Part shown: positions 5,894 through 13,244 of the stretch, one piece after another
How positions within the stretch are numbered: the first letter of the stretch is position 1
Layout: every line of letters starts with the position of its first letter
Source of the DNA: JBKQHQ01 sp052148715
GTDB taxonomy: Bacteria; Pseudomonadota; Alphaproteobacteria; Rhizobiales; Xanthobacteraceae
Reading direction: 5' to 3'
Assembly: GCA_052148715.1 (NCBI GenBank)
Contig: JBKQHQ010000269.1
Coordinates: forward strand, 1 to 14,456
Length of the DNA stretch: 14,456 nt
Notes under the pieces: generated by a model
What the model saw: the letters and a program-made list of their open reading frames with translations, nothing else
What the model was told of the DNA's origin: nothing
The model's database searches: none
Made by a program: the position numbers and the translations under genes

Positions 5894-7306
5894 ATGACGA
5901 TGAGCACGCCGCGCTCCCTCTACGACAAGATCTGGGACGACCATCTGGTCGACGAGCAGCCGGACGGCACCTGCCTCCTCTATGTCGACCGGCATCTCGT
6001 GCACGAGGTGACGAGCCCGCAGGCGTTCGAAGGCCTGCGCGCGTCCGGCCGCAAGGTGCGGGCGCCGGAAAAAACGCTCGCCGTCGTCGATCACAACGTC
6101 CCGACCACCGACCGCAGCAAGCCCAATCCCGACCCGGAAAGCACCGAGCAGATCAAGGCGCTCGCCGACAACGCCCGCGATTTCGGCCTCGAATATTTCG
6201 ACGAGTTCGACCAGCGCCAAGGCATCGTCCACATCATTGGTCCGGAGCAAGGCTTCACCCTGCCCGGCACCACCATCGTCTGCGGCGACAGCCATACCGC
6301 GACGCACGGGGCCTTCGGCGCGCTCGCCTACGGCATCGGCACCTCCGAGGTCGAGCATGTGCTGGCGACGCAGACCCTAATCCAGAAGAAGTCGAAGAAC
6401 ATGCGCGCGGTCGTCGACGGCAAGCTGCCGCCGGGCGTCACCGCCAAGGACATCATCCTCGCCATCATAGGCGAGATCGGCACCGCCGGCGGCACCGGCC
6501 ACACCCTCGAATATGCCGGCGAAGCGATCCGCTCGCTGTCCATGGAAGGGCGCATGACCGTGTGCAACATGTCGGTCGAGGGCGGCGCCAAGGCCGGCCT
6601 GATCGTGCCCGACGAGAAGGCCTATGCGTATCTGAAAGATCGGCCCAAGGCGCCGAAGGGCGACGCATGGACGGCGGCGCGCCGATACTGGGACACGCTC
6701 TATTCGGATGACGCGGCCCATTTCGACCGCGAGATCAAGCTCGACGCCGCAAAACTGCCGCCGCTCGTCACCTGGGGCACGAGCCCCGAGCAGGTGATTG
6801 CGGTGACCGGCCGCGTCCCGGTCGCGGCCGAGATCGCCGACGACCACAAGCGCCGCGCCGCCGAGCGCTCGCTCGACTATATGGGCCTCAAGGGCGGCGA
6901 GAAGATCACCGATATCGCGCTCGACCGCGTCTTCATCGGCTCCTGCACCAATGCGCGCATCGAGGATCTGCGCGAGGTCGCGCGCGTGGTCGCCGGCCAC
7001 CGCGTCAATCCCAATCTCACAGCGATGATCGTGCCGGGGTCGGGCCTTGTTAAGATGCAGGCCGAGGCCGAGGGCCTCGACAAGATCTTCATCAAGGCCG
7101 GCTTCGACTGGCGCGAGCCCGGCTGCTCCATGTGCCTCGCCATGAATCCGGACAAGCTCGCGCCCGGGGAGCGCTGCGCCTCGACCTCCAACCGGAATTT
7201 CGAAGGCCGCCAGGGCTACAAGGGCCGCACGCATCTGGTGTCGCCGGCGATGGCGGCCGCCGCCGCGATTGCCGGCCGCTTCGTCGACGTGCGCGAGTGG
7301 CGCTGA
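5894..7306 (+). CDS. leuC: 3-isopropylmalate dehydratase large subunit
   Basis: LeuC with LeuD isomerises 2-isopropylmalate to 3-isopropylmalate in leucine biosynthesis using a [4Fe-4S] cluster. The 470-residue product has the aconitase-family motifs VDHNVPTTDR, VCGDSHTATHGAFGALAYGIGTSEVEHVLATQ and EGGAKAGLI. The three cluster cysteines are C351 (FIGSCTN), C411 and C414 (GCSMC), each four residues later than in the E. coli enzyme. The end GRFVDVREW is usual. The start could also be the second ATG at 5900 (MSTPRSLYDKIWDDH); GGAAC precedes both. The partner leuD is 1.2 kb downstream on the same strand rather than adjacent. Confidence 0.98.
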   Translation: MTMSTPRSLYDKIWDDHLVDEQPDGTCLLYVDRHLVHEVTSPQAFEGLRASGRKVRAPEKTLAVVDHNVPTTDRSKPNPDPESTEQIKALADNARDFGLEYFDEFDQRQGIVHIIGPEQGFTLPGTTIVCGDSHTATHGAFGALAYGIGTSEVEHVLATQTLIQKKSKNMRAVVDGKLPPGVTAKDIILAIIGEIGTAGGTGHTLEYAGEAIRSLSMEGRMTVCNMSVEGGAKAGLIVPDEKAYAYLKDRPKAPKGDAWTAARRYWDTLYSDDAAHFDREIKLDAAKLPPLVTWGTSPEQVIAVTGRVPVAAEIADDHKRRAAERSLDYMGLKGGEKITDIALDRVFIGSCTNARIEDLREVARVVAGHRVNPNLTAMIVPGSGLVKMQAEAEGLDKIFIKAGFDWREPGCSMCLAMNPDKLAPGERCASTSNRNFEGRQGYKGRTHLVSPAMAAAAAIAGRFVDVREWR

Positions 7307-7497
7307 GACTTTGGGCGACGTGTTGCCTCGTCAAACATGGCGCATGCCGAAAAACATCCGACTTGCATGCGCCTCGTCCTGACGGCTCGTCTGATTATCC
7401 GTAGCAGCCGTAGACGTCCTGCGGCACGTGGCGAAGAGTCTGCCGCGATTCAGATGCGATTGCCTGGGACAGGCTGGGTTGTGGGACCCGAAAGGAT

Positions 7498-7833
7498 TCA
7501 GCGTGGTGTGGACCACCAGCACCGCTCCCGCGGCACCAGGACGGTGCCGCTCGGGCGATGTTCCACCGCCAGCCAGTCGGTGCATTCGCGCACGGCGTTC
7601 GGACCCGGGTAACTGTAAGGAGCAGGCGAAGGGTAGATCGGCGGCGTGGACCAGCTGCGCGGTCGAACCCTGATCCGCGGACGCACGCGCGTCTGCGCGA
7701 AGACATCCGTTGCGGCGCCCGCTGGCGTGGCGACGACCCTTGCCTCCGACGTTGGCGCCGCCGATCCCACGCCGCTCAGCACCAGCCCGGCGATGGTCAT
7801 AGCCGTCCCGATTGCGATCCGCGCTTTCCGCAT
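7498..7833 (-). CDS. Small exported protein, RVRPR/Pro-rich, unknown function
   Basis: The 111-residue product begins MRKARIAIGTAMTIAGLVLSGVGSA, a clear Sec signal peptide with cleavage likely near VGSA/AP. It is followed by a RVRPRIRVRPRSW basic segment, a Pro/Tyr-rich stretch (PPIYPSPAPYSYPGPNAVRECTDWL) and an end with HRPSGTVLVPRERCWW. Two Cys (in RECTDW and ERCWW) could form a disulfide in the periplasm. Similar small proteins of unknown function occur in Bradyrhizobium-like genomes (from memory). I chose the ATG at 7833 because GGGGGA ends 5 nt before it; an ATG at 7839 overlaps that site. The gene lies antisense to its neighbours between leuC and leuD. The 190-nt gap after leuC shows no supported gene. 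Confidence 0.75.
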   Translation of the reverse strand: MRKARIAIGTAMTIAGLVLSGVGSAAPTSEARVVATPAGAATDVFAQTRVRPRIRVRPRSWSTPPIYPSPAPYSYPGPNAVRECTDWLAVEHRPSGTVLVPRERCWWSTPR

Positions 7834-7951
7834 ATTCATCCCCCGAGCGTTCGATCCGGCCTCGTCTGCACGACGACGCTCGCGCATCGGCGCCGCGCCG
7901 TCAATATTGGCGACCCTGGCACAGTTGGCTGACGCCGCTTAATCTCCCTGC

Positions 7952-8380
7952 ATGACCGATCGCCGCAATGTCGCGCCGCTGCCCTGGAAGGCCGCCAAGG
8001 CGCCCTCGCTCGCGGAGCTCGAGGTGCTCGCGGACGCCGCGTTCCGCCGATTGCCGGAGCATTTCCGCAGCCTGTGCGAGGGACTGGTGATTCGCGTCGA
8101 GGATTTCCCCACCGACGAGGTGCTCGACACGATGGGTGCCGAGAGCGAGTTCGACCTCCTCGGACTCTTTCACGGCGTCGGTCTGCCGTTTCGTTCCGAA
8201 TCCGCTCCAGTGCAGATGCCGAATATGATCTGGCTCTATCGGCGCCCGATCCTCGACTACTGGGCTGCGCATGAGGACACGCTTGACGCCATCGTCACCC
8301 ACGTGCTGGTACACGAGATCGGCCACCATTTCGGGCTGTCCGACGCCGACATGGAAGCGATCGAAGCGCGCGGCGACTGA
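7952..8380 (+). CDS. Zincin-like metallopeptidase family protein (PF06262 type)
   Basis: The 142-residue product has a C-terminal HEIGHHFGLSD at 121-131, the HExxH zinc site plus a downstream Asp as in the minimal bacterial zincin-like family (DUF1025/PF06262). It also has the family's mid segment NMIWLYRRPILDYWA and an early EDFP. No signal peptide or membrane segment is seen, so it should be cytoplasmic. Members are annotated as possible metallopeptidases; substrates are unknown to me. The ATG has no clear Shine-Dalgarno (CTCCCTGC precedes it), so expression may be weak or leaderless. It stands between the exported protein and leuD and could be co-transcribed with leuD. Confidence 0.85.
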   Translation: MTDRRNVAPLPWKAAKAPSLAELEVLADAAFRRLPEHFRSLCEGLVIRVEDFPTDEVLDTMGAESEFDLLGLFHGVGLPFRSESAPVQMPNMIWLYRRPILDYWAAHEDTLDAIVTHVLVHEIGHHFGLSDADMEAIEARGD

Positions 8381-8428
8381 GCCCGCAGGCTTGACCCCGT
8401 CCCGGCAAGCCGCCAAGAACATGCGCCT

Positions 8429-8525
8429 TAGAGCATTTCCCGGAAAAGTGGACACCGGTTTTCCGCAGGAAATGCGACCAAATATAGAGAATTAGAGCGC
8501 TTCCCGATTCAACGTAATCGGGAAG
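8429..8525. repeat. Dispersed repeat with two hairpins forming the leuD 5' flank
   Basis: The first hairpin pairs GCATTTCCCGGAAAA (8433-8447) with TTTTCCGCAGGAAATGC (8459-8475), with one 2-nt bulge. The second is a perfect 10-bp stem CTTCCCGATT/AATCGGGAAG (8500-8509 and 8516-8525) with a 6-nt loop. The order GAGCATTTCC...GTGGACACCGG...TAGAGCGCTTCCCGATTC is a repeat type I recognise from many Rhizobiales genomes. It ends 6 nt before the leuD ribosome binding site. TATAGA at 8483 lies between the hairpins but has no good -35. Confidence 0.85.
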
Positions 8526-8543
8526 TGGCCTAAGGAGACGTCG

Positions 8544-9149
8544 ATGGAAAAATTCACCGTGCTCGAAGGCGTGGCGGCGCCCTTGAAGATGATCAATGTC
8601 GACACCGACATGATCATCCCCAAGCAATATCTGAAGACGATCAAACGCACCGGGCTCGGTACCGGCCTGTTCTCGGAGCAACGCTATCGCGACGACGGCA
8701 GCGAGAACCCGGATTTCGTGCTCAACAAGCCCGCCTACCGCAAGGCCAAAATCCTGGTCGCGGACGACAATTTCGGCTGCGGATCGAGCCGCGAGCACGC
8801 CCCCTGGGCGCTCCTCGACTTCGGCATCCGCTGCGTGATCTCCACGTCCTTCGGCGACATTTTTTACAACAACTGCTTCAAGAACGGGGTCCTGCCGATC
8901 CGCGTCTCGCCGCAGGATCTGGAAAAGCTGTTCGACGATGCCGAGCGCGGCGCCAACGCCACCCTCAGCATCGATTTGCAGAAACAGGAAATCCGCGGAC
9001 CGGACGGCGGCGTGATCAAATTCGACATCGATCCGTTCCGCAAGCACTGCCTGCTCAACGGCCTCGACGACATCGGCCTGACGATGGCCAAGAACGAGAA
9101 GATCGACCGCTTCGAGCAGCAGGCCAAGGCAGCACGGCCTTGGGCGTAG
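8544..9149 (+). CDS. leuD: 3-isopropylmalate dehydratase small subunit
   Basis: LeuD is the small swivelling subunit that completes the isopropylmalate isomerase with LeuC. The 201-residue product shows INVDTDMIIPKQYLKTI (about 17-33), LVADDNFGCGSSREHAPWAL (71-90) and STSFGDIFYNNCFKNGVLPI, all diagnostic. TAAGGAG 6 nt before the ATG is a strong ribosome binding site. leuB is not in the window. The immediate upstream region is a dispersed repeat that must form its leader if transcription starts upstream. Confidence 0.98.
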   Translation: MEKFTVLEGVAAPLKMINVDTDMIIPKQYLKTIKRTGLGTGLFSEQRYRDDGSENPDFVLNKPAYRKAKILVADDNFGCGSSREHAPWALLDFGIRCVISTSFGDIFYNNCFKNGVLPIRVSPQDLEKLFDDAERGANATLSIDLQKQEIRGPDGGVIKFDIDPFRKHCLLNGLDDIGLTMAKNEKIDRFEQQAKAARPWA

Positions 9150-9225
9150 GGTGCCGCTACCGTCTCCCTGAACTTTCCTTAAGCACAAGCTCCCTCACGG
9201 CAATGCGCTTGTTCGCCCCGAATTT

Positions 9226-9516
9226 CTAGACCGCCACCTTGAGCTTGAGGCCGAGCGCGCGCATCACCTTCAGCACGGTGGCAAATTCCGGGTTGCCGTC
9301 CGGCGACAGCGCCTTGTAGAGGCTCTCCCGCCCGAGCCCGGCCGCTTGCGCAATCTGCGTCATGCCCTTGGCGCGGGCGACCAACCCCAGCGCGTGACTG
9401 ATTAAAGCCGGATCGCCGCCGTCGAACACCGCTTCCAAATAACTGGCGACGTCCTCGTCGTTCTTCAGATATTCCGCTGAGTCCCACGGAATGGTCTTGT
9501 CTCGGGACTTGTTCAT
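9226..9516 (-). CDS. Orphan addiction-module antitoxin (TIGR02684-type, HTH)
   Basis: The 96-residue product matches the antidote family paired with RelE/HigB-like toxins. It has an N-terminal part with LPWDxAEYL-like and DVASYLEAVFDGGDPALISHALG, then a helix-turn-helix at about 52-72 (GMTQIAQAAGLGRESLYKAL) and the hallmark SPDGNPEFATVLKVMRALGLKL. Such antitoxins bind the toxin and repress their own operon. The toxin gene that should lie immediately upstream survives only as its last codons, so this copy has no intact partner here. GGAGG follows directly on the toxin stop and serves the ATG at 9516. The gene ends convergent with leuD. Confidence 0.9.
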   Translation of the reverse strand: MNKSRDKTIPWDSAEYLKNDEDVASYLEAVFDGGDPALISHALGLVARAKGMTQIAQAAGLGRESLYKALSPDGNPEFATVLKVMRALGLKLKVAV

Positions 9517-9524
9517 CGCGCCTC

Positions 9525-9626
9525 CTACAGATTGCTCGCGAGATCGCGCGCAATGGCGATATCCCGCTCCTGCGTGCTCTTATCGCCGCCAGCGAGCAGA
9601 ACGACGACTGCGGTCCCGTATCCCAT
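9525..9626 (-). pseudogene. C-terminal remnant of RelE/HigB-like toxin (TIGR02683-type)
   Basis: Reading the minus strand from an ATG at 9626 gives 33 residues: MGYGTAVVVLLAGG, then DKSTQERDIAIARDLASNL and a stop at 9525. VVxLLxGGDKSTQxxDIxxA is the C-terminal signature of the toxin that precedes TIGR02684 antitoxins. The gap to the antitoxin ATG is 8 nt, normal for an intact pair. The N-terminal two-thirds, including the usual GPGYRVY segment, is absent in all three minus frames. About 36 nt further upstream the 3' end of the lyase gene begins, and its TAG is in the same frame. Confidence 0.85.
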
Positions 9627-9662
9627 AGGATACGATTGGTCGAGCCCAGTCGACCGAAATCC

Positions 9663-10541
9663 CTATCCCCGCGCCGCGATCGCTTCCGCGATCGCGACCG
9701 TGCGGCGGGCGGTGTCGGCGTGCATGCGTTCCACCATGCGGCCGTCGAGCACGATCACACCCTTGCTCTGATTCTCCGGCAGCGCGAACGCCGCGATGAT
9801 CTTGCGTGCTTCCAGCACTTCATTGGCGCTCGGCGAAAAGATCTCGTTGCAAGGGGCGACCTGATTAGGATGGATCAGGGTCTTGCCGTCGAAGCCGAGA
9901 TCGCGCGCTTGGGCGCCTTCGCGCCGAAAACCCTCGACGTCCGCGAAGTCATTGTAGACGCCGTCGAGAATGTCGAGGCCGTAGGCACGCGCGGCGAGCA
10001 CGCACAGCGAGAGCCAGGGCAGCATCGGGGCGCGGCCGGGGATGACACGAACGCGCGTTTCCTTGGCGAGATCGTTGGTGCCGATGATCAGACCGGTGAG
10101 CCGCGTCTCGGTGTCCTCCGATGCCCCGGCGATCTCGCGGATGTTGAGGATCGCCAGCGGGGTCTCGATCATCGCCCAGACCCGAACGCGCCGGTCTGCG
10201 TGCATGTCGAGGAGGCGCTCGCCGACGGCTACGAGCTGCTGGGGAGAAGCAATCTTCGGCACCACGATCCCGTCCGGTGTCGCCGCAACGACGGCCTGCA
10301 TATCGGCGATGAACCATGGCGTATCGAACCCGTTGATGCGGAAGAGCACTTCGCGCGGGCCGAACCCGCCCTGCCGCATCGCCTCGACGGCATGGTCGCG
10401 CGCGGCGGCCTTAGCCTCGGGCGCGACTGCGTCCTCAAGATCGATGATGACCGCGTCGACCGGCAGCCCGCGCGCCTTGTCGATGGCGCGGACGTTGGCG
10501 CCCGGCATGTAGAGAACGCTGCGGCGCGGTCGGATGGTCAT
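9663..10541 (-). CDS. CoA-ester lyase, HpcH/HpaI aldolase/CitE family
   Basis: The 292-residue product is a CitE-like TIM-barrel enzyme that cleaves or forms C-C bonds in CoA esters. Visible are RSVLYMPGANVRAIDKA, VIIDLEDAVAPEAK (31-44), FRING (68-71), AMIETP with Mg ligand E126, GTNDLAKE with Mg ligand D157, and FDGKTLIHPNQV near the C-terminus. Substrates in this family include citramalyl-CoA, malyl-CoA and methylmalyl-CoA; the sequence alone does not say which. GGAGAGG lies just upstream of the ATG. The gene is divergent from the DUF429 gene and its stop abuts the toxin remnant. Confidence 0.9.
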   Translation of the reverse strand: MTIRPRRSVLYMPGANVRAIDKARGLPVDAVIIDLEDAVAPEAKAAARDHAVEAMRQGGFGPREVLFRINGFDTPWFIADMQAVVAATPDGIVVPKIASPQQLVAVGERLLDMHADRRVRVWAMIETPLAILNIREIAGASEDTETRLTGLIIGTNDLAKETRVRVIPGRAPMLPWLSLCVLAARAYGLDILDGVYNDFADVEGFRREGAQARDLGFDGKTLIHPNQVAPCNEIFSPSANEVLEARKIIAAFALPENQSKGVIVLDGRMVERMHADTARRTVAIAEAIAARG

Positions 10542-10580
10542 CGATCCTCTCCTACGACTGATAAGTATAGGCTATCGCAT

Positions 10581-10610
10581 ATGACCTACCGCCTCCGAAA
10601 GGAGAGGTGA
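10581..10610 (+). other. Short ORF (9 codons) with internal Shine-Dalgarno-like sequence
   Basis: ATG ACC TAC CGC CTC CGA AAG GAG AGG TGA encodes MTYRLRKER just upstream of the DUF429 gene. AAAGGAGAGGTGA inside it resembles the anti-Shine-Dalgarno complement with one extra A. A GTG at 10607 follows it, but in a different frame from DUF429. It may be a leader peptide or simply a trace of the original translation start. Confidence 0.25.
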
Positions 10611-10640
10611 AGATTTCTCCGGCTCAGCAGGGAGGCGCAG

Positions 10641-11378
10641 ATCGCAGCGCGCGAAATTTGGCTTGCGGGCGTCGACGGCTGTCGCGCCGGTTGGGTGGCG
10701 GCCTTCGTGCGGCCGGCGGGCGACGAGGCCCGGCTGAGCGTCGTGCCACGCTTTGCCGATGTGACTGAGCATGCGCTGGCGCCAGGCATTGTCGCCGTGG
10801 ATGTCCCGATCGGGCTGCCGGAACGCACCGGGCATGGCGGACGCGGCGCGGAACGTACCGTGCGGCCCTTGCTCGGCGAGCGGCAATCGTCGGTGTTTTC
10901 GGTGCCCTCACGCGCCGCGATCTACGCCGCCGGCTACGGCGAAGCCTGTCGGGTCGCGCTGGCGACCTCCGACCCGCCGCGCAAGATTTCCAAGCAACTT
11001 TACATGATCGCGCCAAAGATCCGCGAGGTGGATGCGCTGGCGCGCGGCCCGCCCGACCTCGCCGCGCGCTTGTTCGAATGCCATCCCGAGCTCGCCTTCT
11101 GGCGGCTCAACAACAATCAACCGCTTTTCGAGCCGAAAAAGGTGAAGGGCCGCCCCTACGAACCGGGCCTCGCCCTACGCCGCCGGCTGCTGCAGCGAGC
11201 GGGTCTCTCCGCCGGCGTTACCGACGCCGTACCGCCGCCGGGCTGCGGCCCCGACGACGTCCTCGACGCCCTCGCCTGCGCGATCATCGCCCGGCGGCTA
11301 CATCAAGGCGTCGCCGAGCCATTCCCAAGCCCCCCGCCCCGCGATGCGTTCGGGCTGACGATGGCAATCTGGGCGTGA
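10641..11378 (+). CDS. DUF429 protein, predicted RNase H-fold nuclease, probable ATC start
   Basis: The family (PF04250/COG4923) is predicted to have an RNase H-like fold. Motifs with likely acidic active-site residues, counted from 10641, are LAGVDGCRAGW (D12), VAVDVPIGLP (D54), ECHPELAFW (E146) and GPDDVLDALACA (D205/D206/D209). The frame is open back to a TGA at 10608, but between that and the GTG at 10695 there is no ATG, GTG or TTG. Starting at the GTG would remove GVDGC, the most conserved element. GGAGG (10631-10635) sits 5 nt before an ATC at 10641, which would give I/M-AAREIWLAGVDGC, the expected N-terminus length. So either ATC is the start or an ATG has been lost. No partner gene suggests its substrate. 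Confidence 0.75.
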   Translation: MAAREIWLAGVDGCRAGWVAAFVRPAGDEARLSVVPRFADVTEHALAPGIVAVDVPIGLPERTGHGGRGAERTVRPLLGERQSSVFSVPSRAAIYAAGYGEACRVALATSDPPRKISKQLYMIAPKIREVDALARGPPDLAARLFECHPELAFWRLNNNQPLFEPKKVKGRPYEPGLALRRRLLQRAGLSAGVTDAVPPPGCGPDDVLDALACAIIARRLHQGVAEPFPSPPPRDAFGLTMAIWA

Positions 11379-11430
11379 GCGGAGGACAGGAGACGGACGA
11401 AAATTAGGACAAGCGAGCAACGTGCTCAGG

Positions 11431-11572
11431 CGTCATCCCGGGCTTCGTGCACGGGACCCATTTCTCCACATGCTCTGACCGAGATATCTTTCGCTCCGGT
11501 GCATCAAAGCGCTTCATCGAGCGGCTGGAGCTTGCCGCACGATAGGTCCCGGGCACGCGGCCCCGGATGACG
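11431..11572. repeat. Dispersed inverted repeat between convergent genes
   Basis: Arms 11431-11458 (CGTCATCCCGGGC...) and 11545-11572 pair at 24 of 28 positions around an 86-nt middle. The TCATCCCGGG...CCCGGGAC type of repeat is common between genes in Bradyrhizobium-like genomes. It fills most of the 232-nt gap between the DUF429 and DUF3455 genes, in which I see no coding sequence. Confidence 0.75.
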
Positions 11573-11610
11573 GTCGAGTACGTGGCTCGGCCGTCGTCCT
11601 CCGTCGTCAG

Positions 11611-12129
11611 TTATTTCAAGAACAAATAGGCCGCGGTGTAGGGCACACGATTTTCGGCGCCGGAATGAGCTGCATCGCAGCCCTGCACCGGCGCCGTGCC
11701 GCCCCGCGTGGCCACGCGCAAGATATTTTGCGCCGCGGTGAAAGCACCCGACCCTTCCCGCGATTTGATGTCGAGCAATAACCACGGGATGGAACCGCTT
11801 GGCGACGGCACACTGGCCTTCACCGCGCCGACGACTTTGCCGCCGTCGAGGCCTTCCCAGGTCGGGCCCGCATAGTGCTTGCCGAGCGGCTTTTTCTGCG
11901 GGTTGGTCAGCGCGGCTTCGGGCGCCTTGAAGATCCAGGTCCAGGCGCCGGCGGGGTTCTTGCCGCAGGTGTAGATCTGCACGCCGGTCGCCAGCGCCGT
12001 TACATAGACCGCAAGGCCCTCTGGCGGCCTAATGGCTGCCGGCAGATCGGCGAGCGCCGGAACTTGTGCCATGGCCGGCTGGATCGCGGAGGCGACCGCG
12101 AAGGCCACCATCAACGAACGATGCGACAT
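11611..12129 (-). CDS. DUF3455 domain exported protein
   Basis: The 172-residue product has a signal peptide MSHRSLMVAFAVASAIQPAMA with cleavage before Q22. The mature part shows the DUF3455 pattern: RPPEGLAVYVTALATGVQIYTC, WTWIFKAPEAAL, HYAGPTWEGLDGGKVVGAV, SIPWLLLDI and a final VPYTAAYLFLK. C55 and C151 could form a disulfide. Function of the family is not known to me. GGAGGGG precedes the ATG by 5 nt (counted from GGAGG). It starts 20 nt after asd ends, on the same strand, so co-transcription with asd is likely, but nothing ties the two functions together. Confidence 0.88.
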   Translation of the reverse strand: MSHRSLMVAFAVASAIQPAMAQVPALADLPAAIRPPEGLAVYVTALATGVQIYTCGKNPAGAWTWIFKAPEAALTNPQKKPLGKHYAGPTWEGLDGGKVVGAVKASVPSPSGSIPWLLLDIKSREGSGAFTAAQNILRVATRGGTAPVQGCDAAHSGAENRVPYTAAYLFLK

Positions 12130-12149
12130 GCGCCCCTCCGTTTGGTCGT

Positions 12150-13184
12150 TCAGGCGGCCTTCTGCTTGGCTACGATCAGCTTACGATTGATCAGCGCCTC
12201 CGCGATCTGCACCGCATTGAGCGCCGCGCCCTTGCGCAGATTGTCCGACACGCACCAAAGAACGAGGCCGCTATCGACTGTCGGGTCCTCGCGCACGCGG
12301 CTGATATAGGTCGCGTCCTCGCCCGCCGCCTCGTACGGCGTGACGTAGCCGCCAGGCTCGTGCTTGTCGATGACGAGGCAGCCCGGCGCATTGCGCAAGA
12401 GCTCGCGCGCCTCGTCGGCGGAGAGCGGCTCCTCGAACTCGATGTTCACCGCCTCGCTATGGCCGATGAATACGGGCACGCGCACACAGGTGGCCACGAG
12501 CTTGATCTTCGGGTCGAGGATTTTTTTCGTCTCGGCCACCATCTTCCATTCTTCCTTGGTGAAGCCGTCCTCCATGAACACGTCGATCTGCGGGATCACG
12601 TTGAAAGCGATGCGCTTGGGAAATTTCTTCGGCACGATCTCGTCGATCTGATAGACCGCCTTGGTCTGCGCGAACAGCTCGTCCATGGCCTCCTTGCCGG
12701 CGCCGGACACCGACTGATAGGTCGCAACCACCACCCGCTTGATCTTGGCCTTGTCGTGCAGCGGCTTGAGCACGACGACGAGCTGCGCGGTCGAGCAATT
12801 CGGATTGGCGATGATGCCCTTCTTGCGGAAGCCGGCAACGGCGGCCGCATTCACCTCCGGCACGACCAGCGGCACGTCGGGATCAAGGCGCCAGCACGAG
12901 GAATTATCGATGACCACCGCGCCCTGGGCGGCGATCTTCGGCGACCATTCCTTGGAGACGGTTGAGCCCGCCGACATCAAGCAGATGTCGACGTCGGAGA
13001 AATCGTAATGCTCGAGCGCCTTCACTTTCAGGGTCTTGTCGCCGAACGAGACCTCGACCCCGTGGCTGCGGCGCGAGGCGACCGCCACCACTTCGTCGGC
13101 CGGAAACGACCGCTCGCCCAGAATGTTGAGCATCTCCCGGCCGACATTGCCTGTGGCGCCGACGACCGCGACCTTGTAACCCAT
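12150..13184 (-). CDS. asd: Aspartate-semialdehyde dehydrogenase
   Basis: Asd reduces aspartyl phosphate to aspartate semialdehyde with NADPH, the branch point to lysine/diaminopimelate, threonine and methionine. The 344-residue product has the NADP fold motif VAVVGATGNVGREML (5-19), SAGSTVS (71-77) and DNSSCWR. The catalytic cysteine is C130 in IIANPNCSTAQL, Q157 is in TYQSVSGAG, and H242 follows RVPVFIGH. ATG at 13184 is preceded by GGGAGAG. A promoter candidate lies upstream. DUF3455 follows on the same strand. Confidence 0.98.
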   Translation of the reverse strand: MGYKVAVVGATGNVGREMLNILGERSFPADEVVAVASRRSHGVEVSFGDKTLKVKALEHYDFSDVDICLMSAGSTVSKEWSPKIAAQGAVVIDNSSCWRLDPDVPLVVPEVNAAAVAGFRKKGIIANPNCSTAQLVVVLKPLHDKAKIKRVVVATYQSVSGAGKEAMDELFAQTKAVYQIDEIVPKKFPKRIAFNVIPQIDVFMEDGFTKEEWKMVAETKKILDPKIKLVATCVRVPVFIGHSEAVNIEFEEPLSADEARELLRNAPGCLVIDKHEPGGYVTPYEAAGEDATYISRVREDPTVDSGLVLWCVSDNLRKGAALNAVQIAEALINRKLIVAKQKAA

Positions 13185-13244
13185 CGTTAACTCTCCCAGG
13201 CAAAATCCGCGGCGCAGGGCGCGATCGCAACCGGGACGGAAGCG

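Noticed and set aside
7331..7497. Possible small gene on the minus strand between leuC and the exported protein (one frame ends LRHVPQDVYGCYG).
   Set aside because: Only about a dozen residues look plausible, with no start or ribosome binding site, and the frame then runs into the antisense of the exported protein.
9636..10610. 324-codon + frame opposite the CoA-ester lyase.
   Set aside because: Antisense shadow: the minus-strand protein has all CitE family motifs and a good ribosome binding site.
12066..12965. 299-codon + frame opposite asd.
   Set aside because: His/Asp/Leu-rich shadow of asd, whose catalytic motifs are complete on the minus strand.
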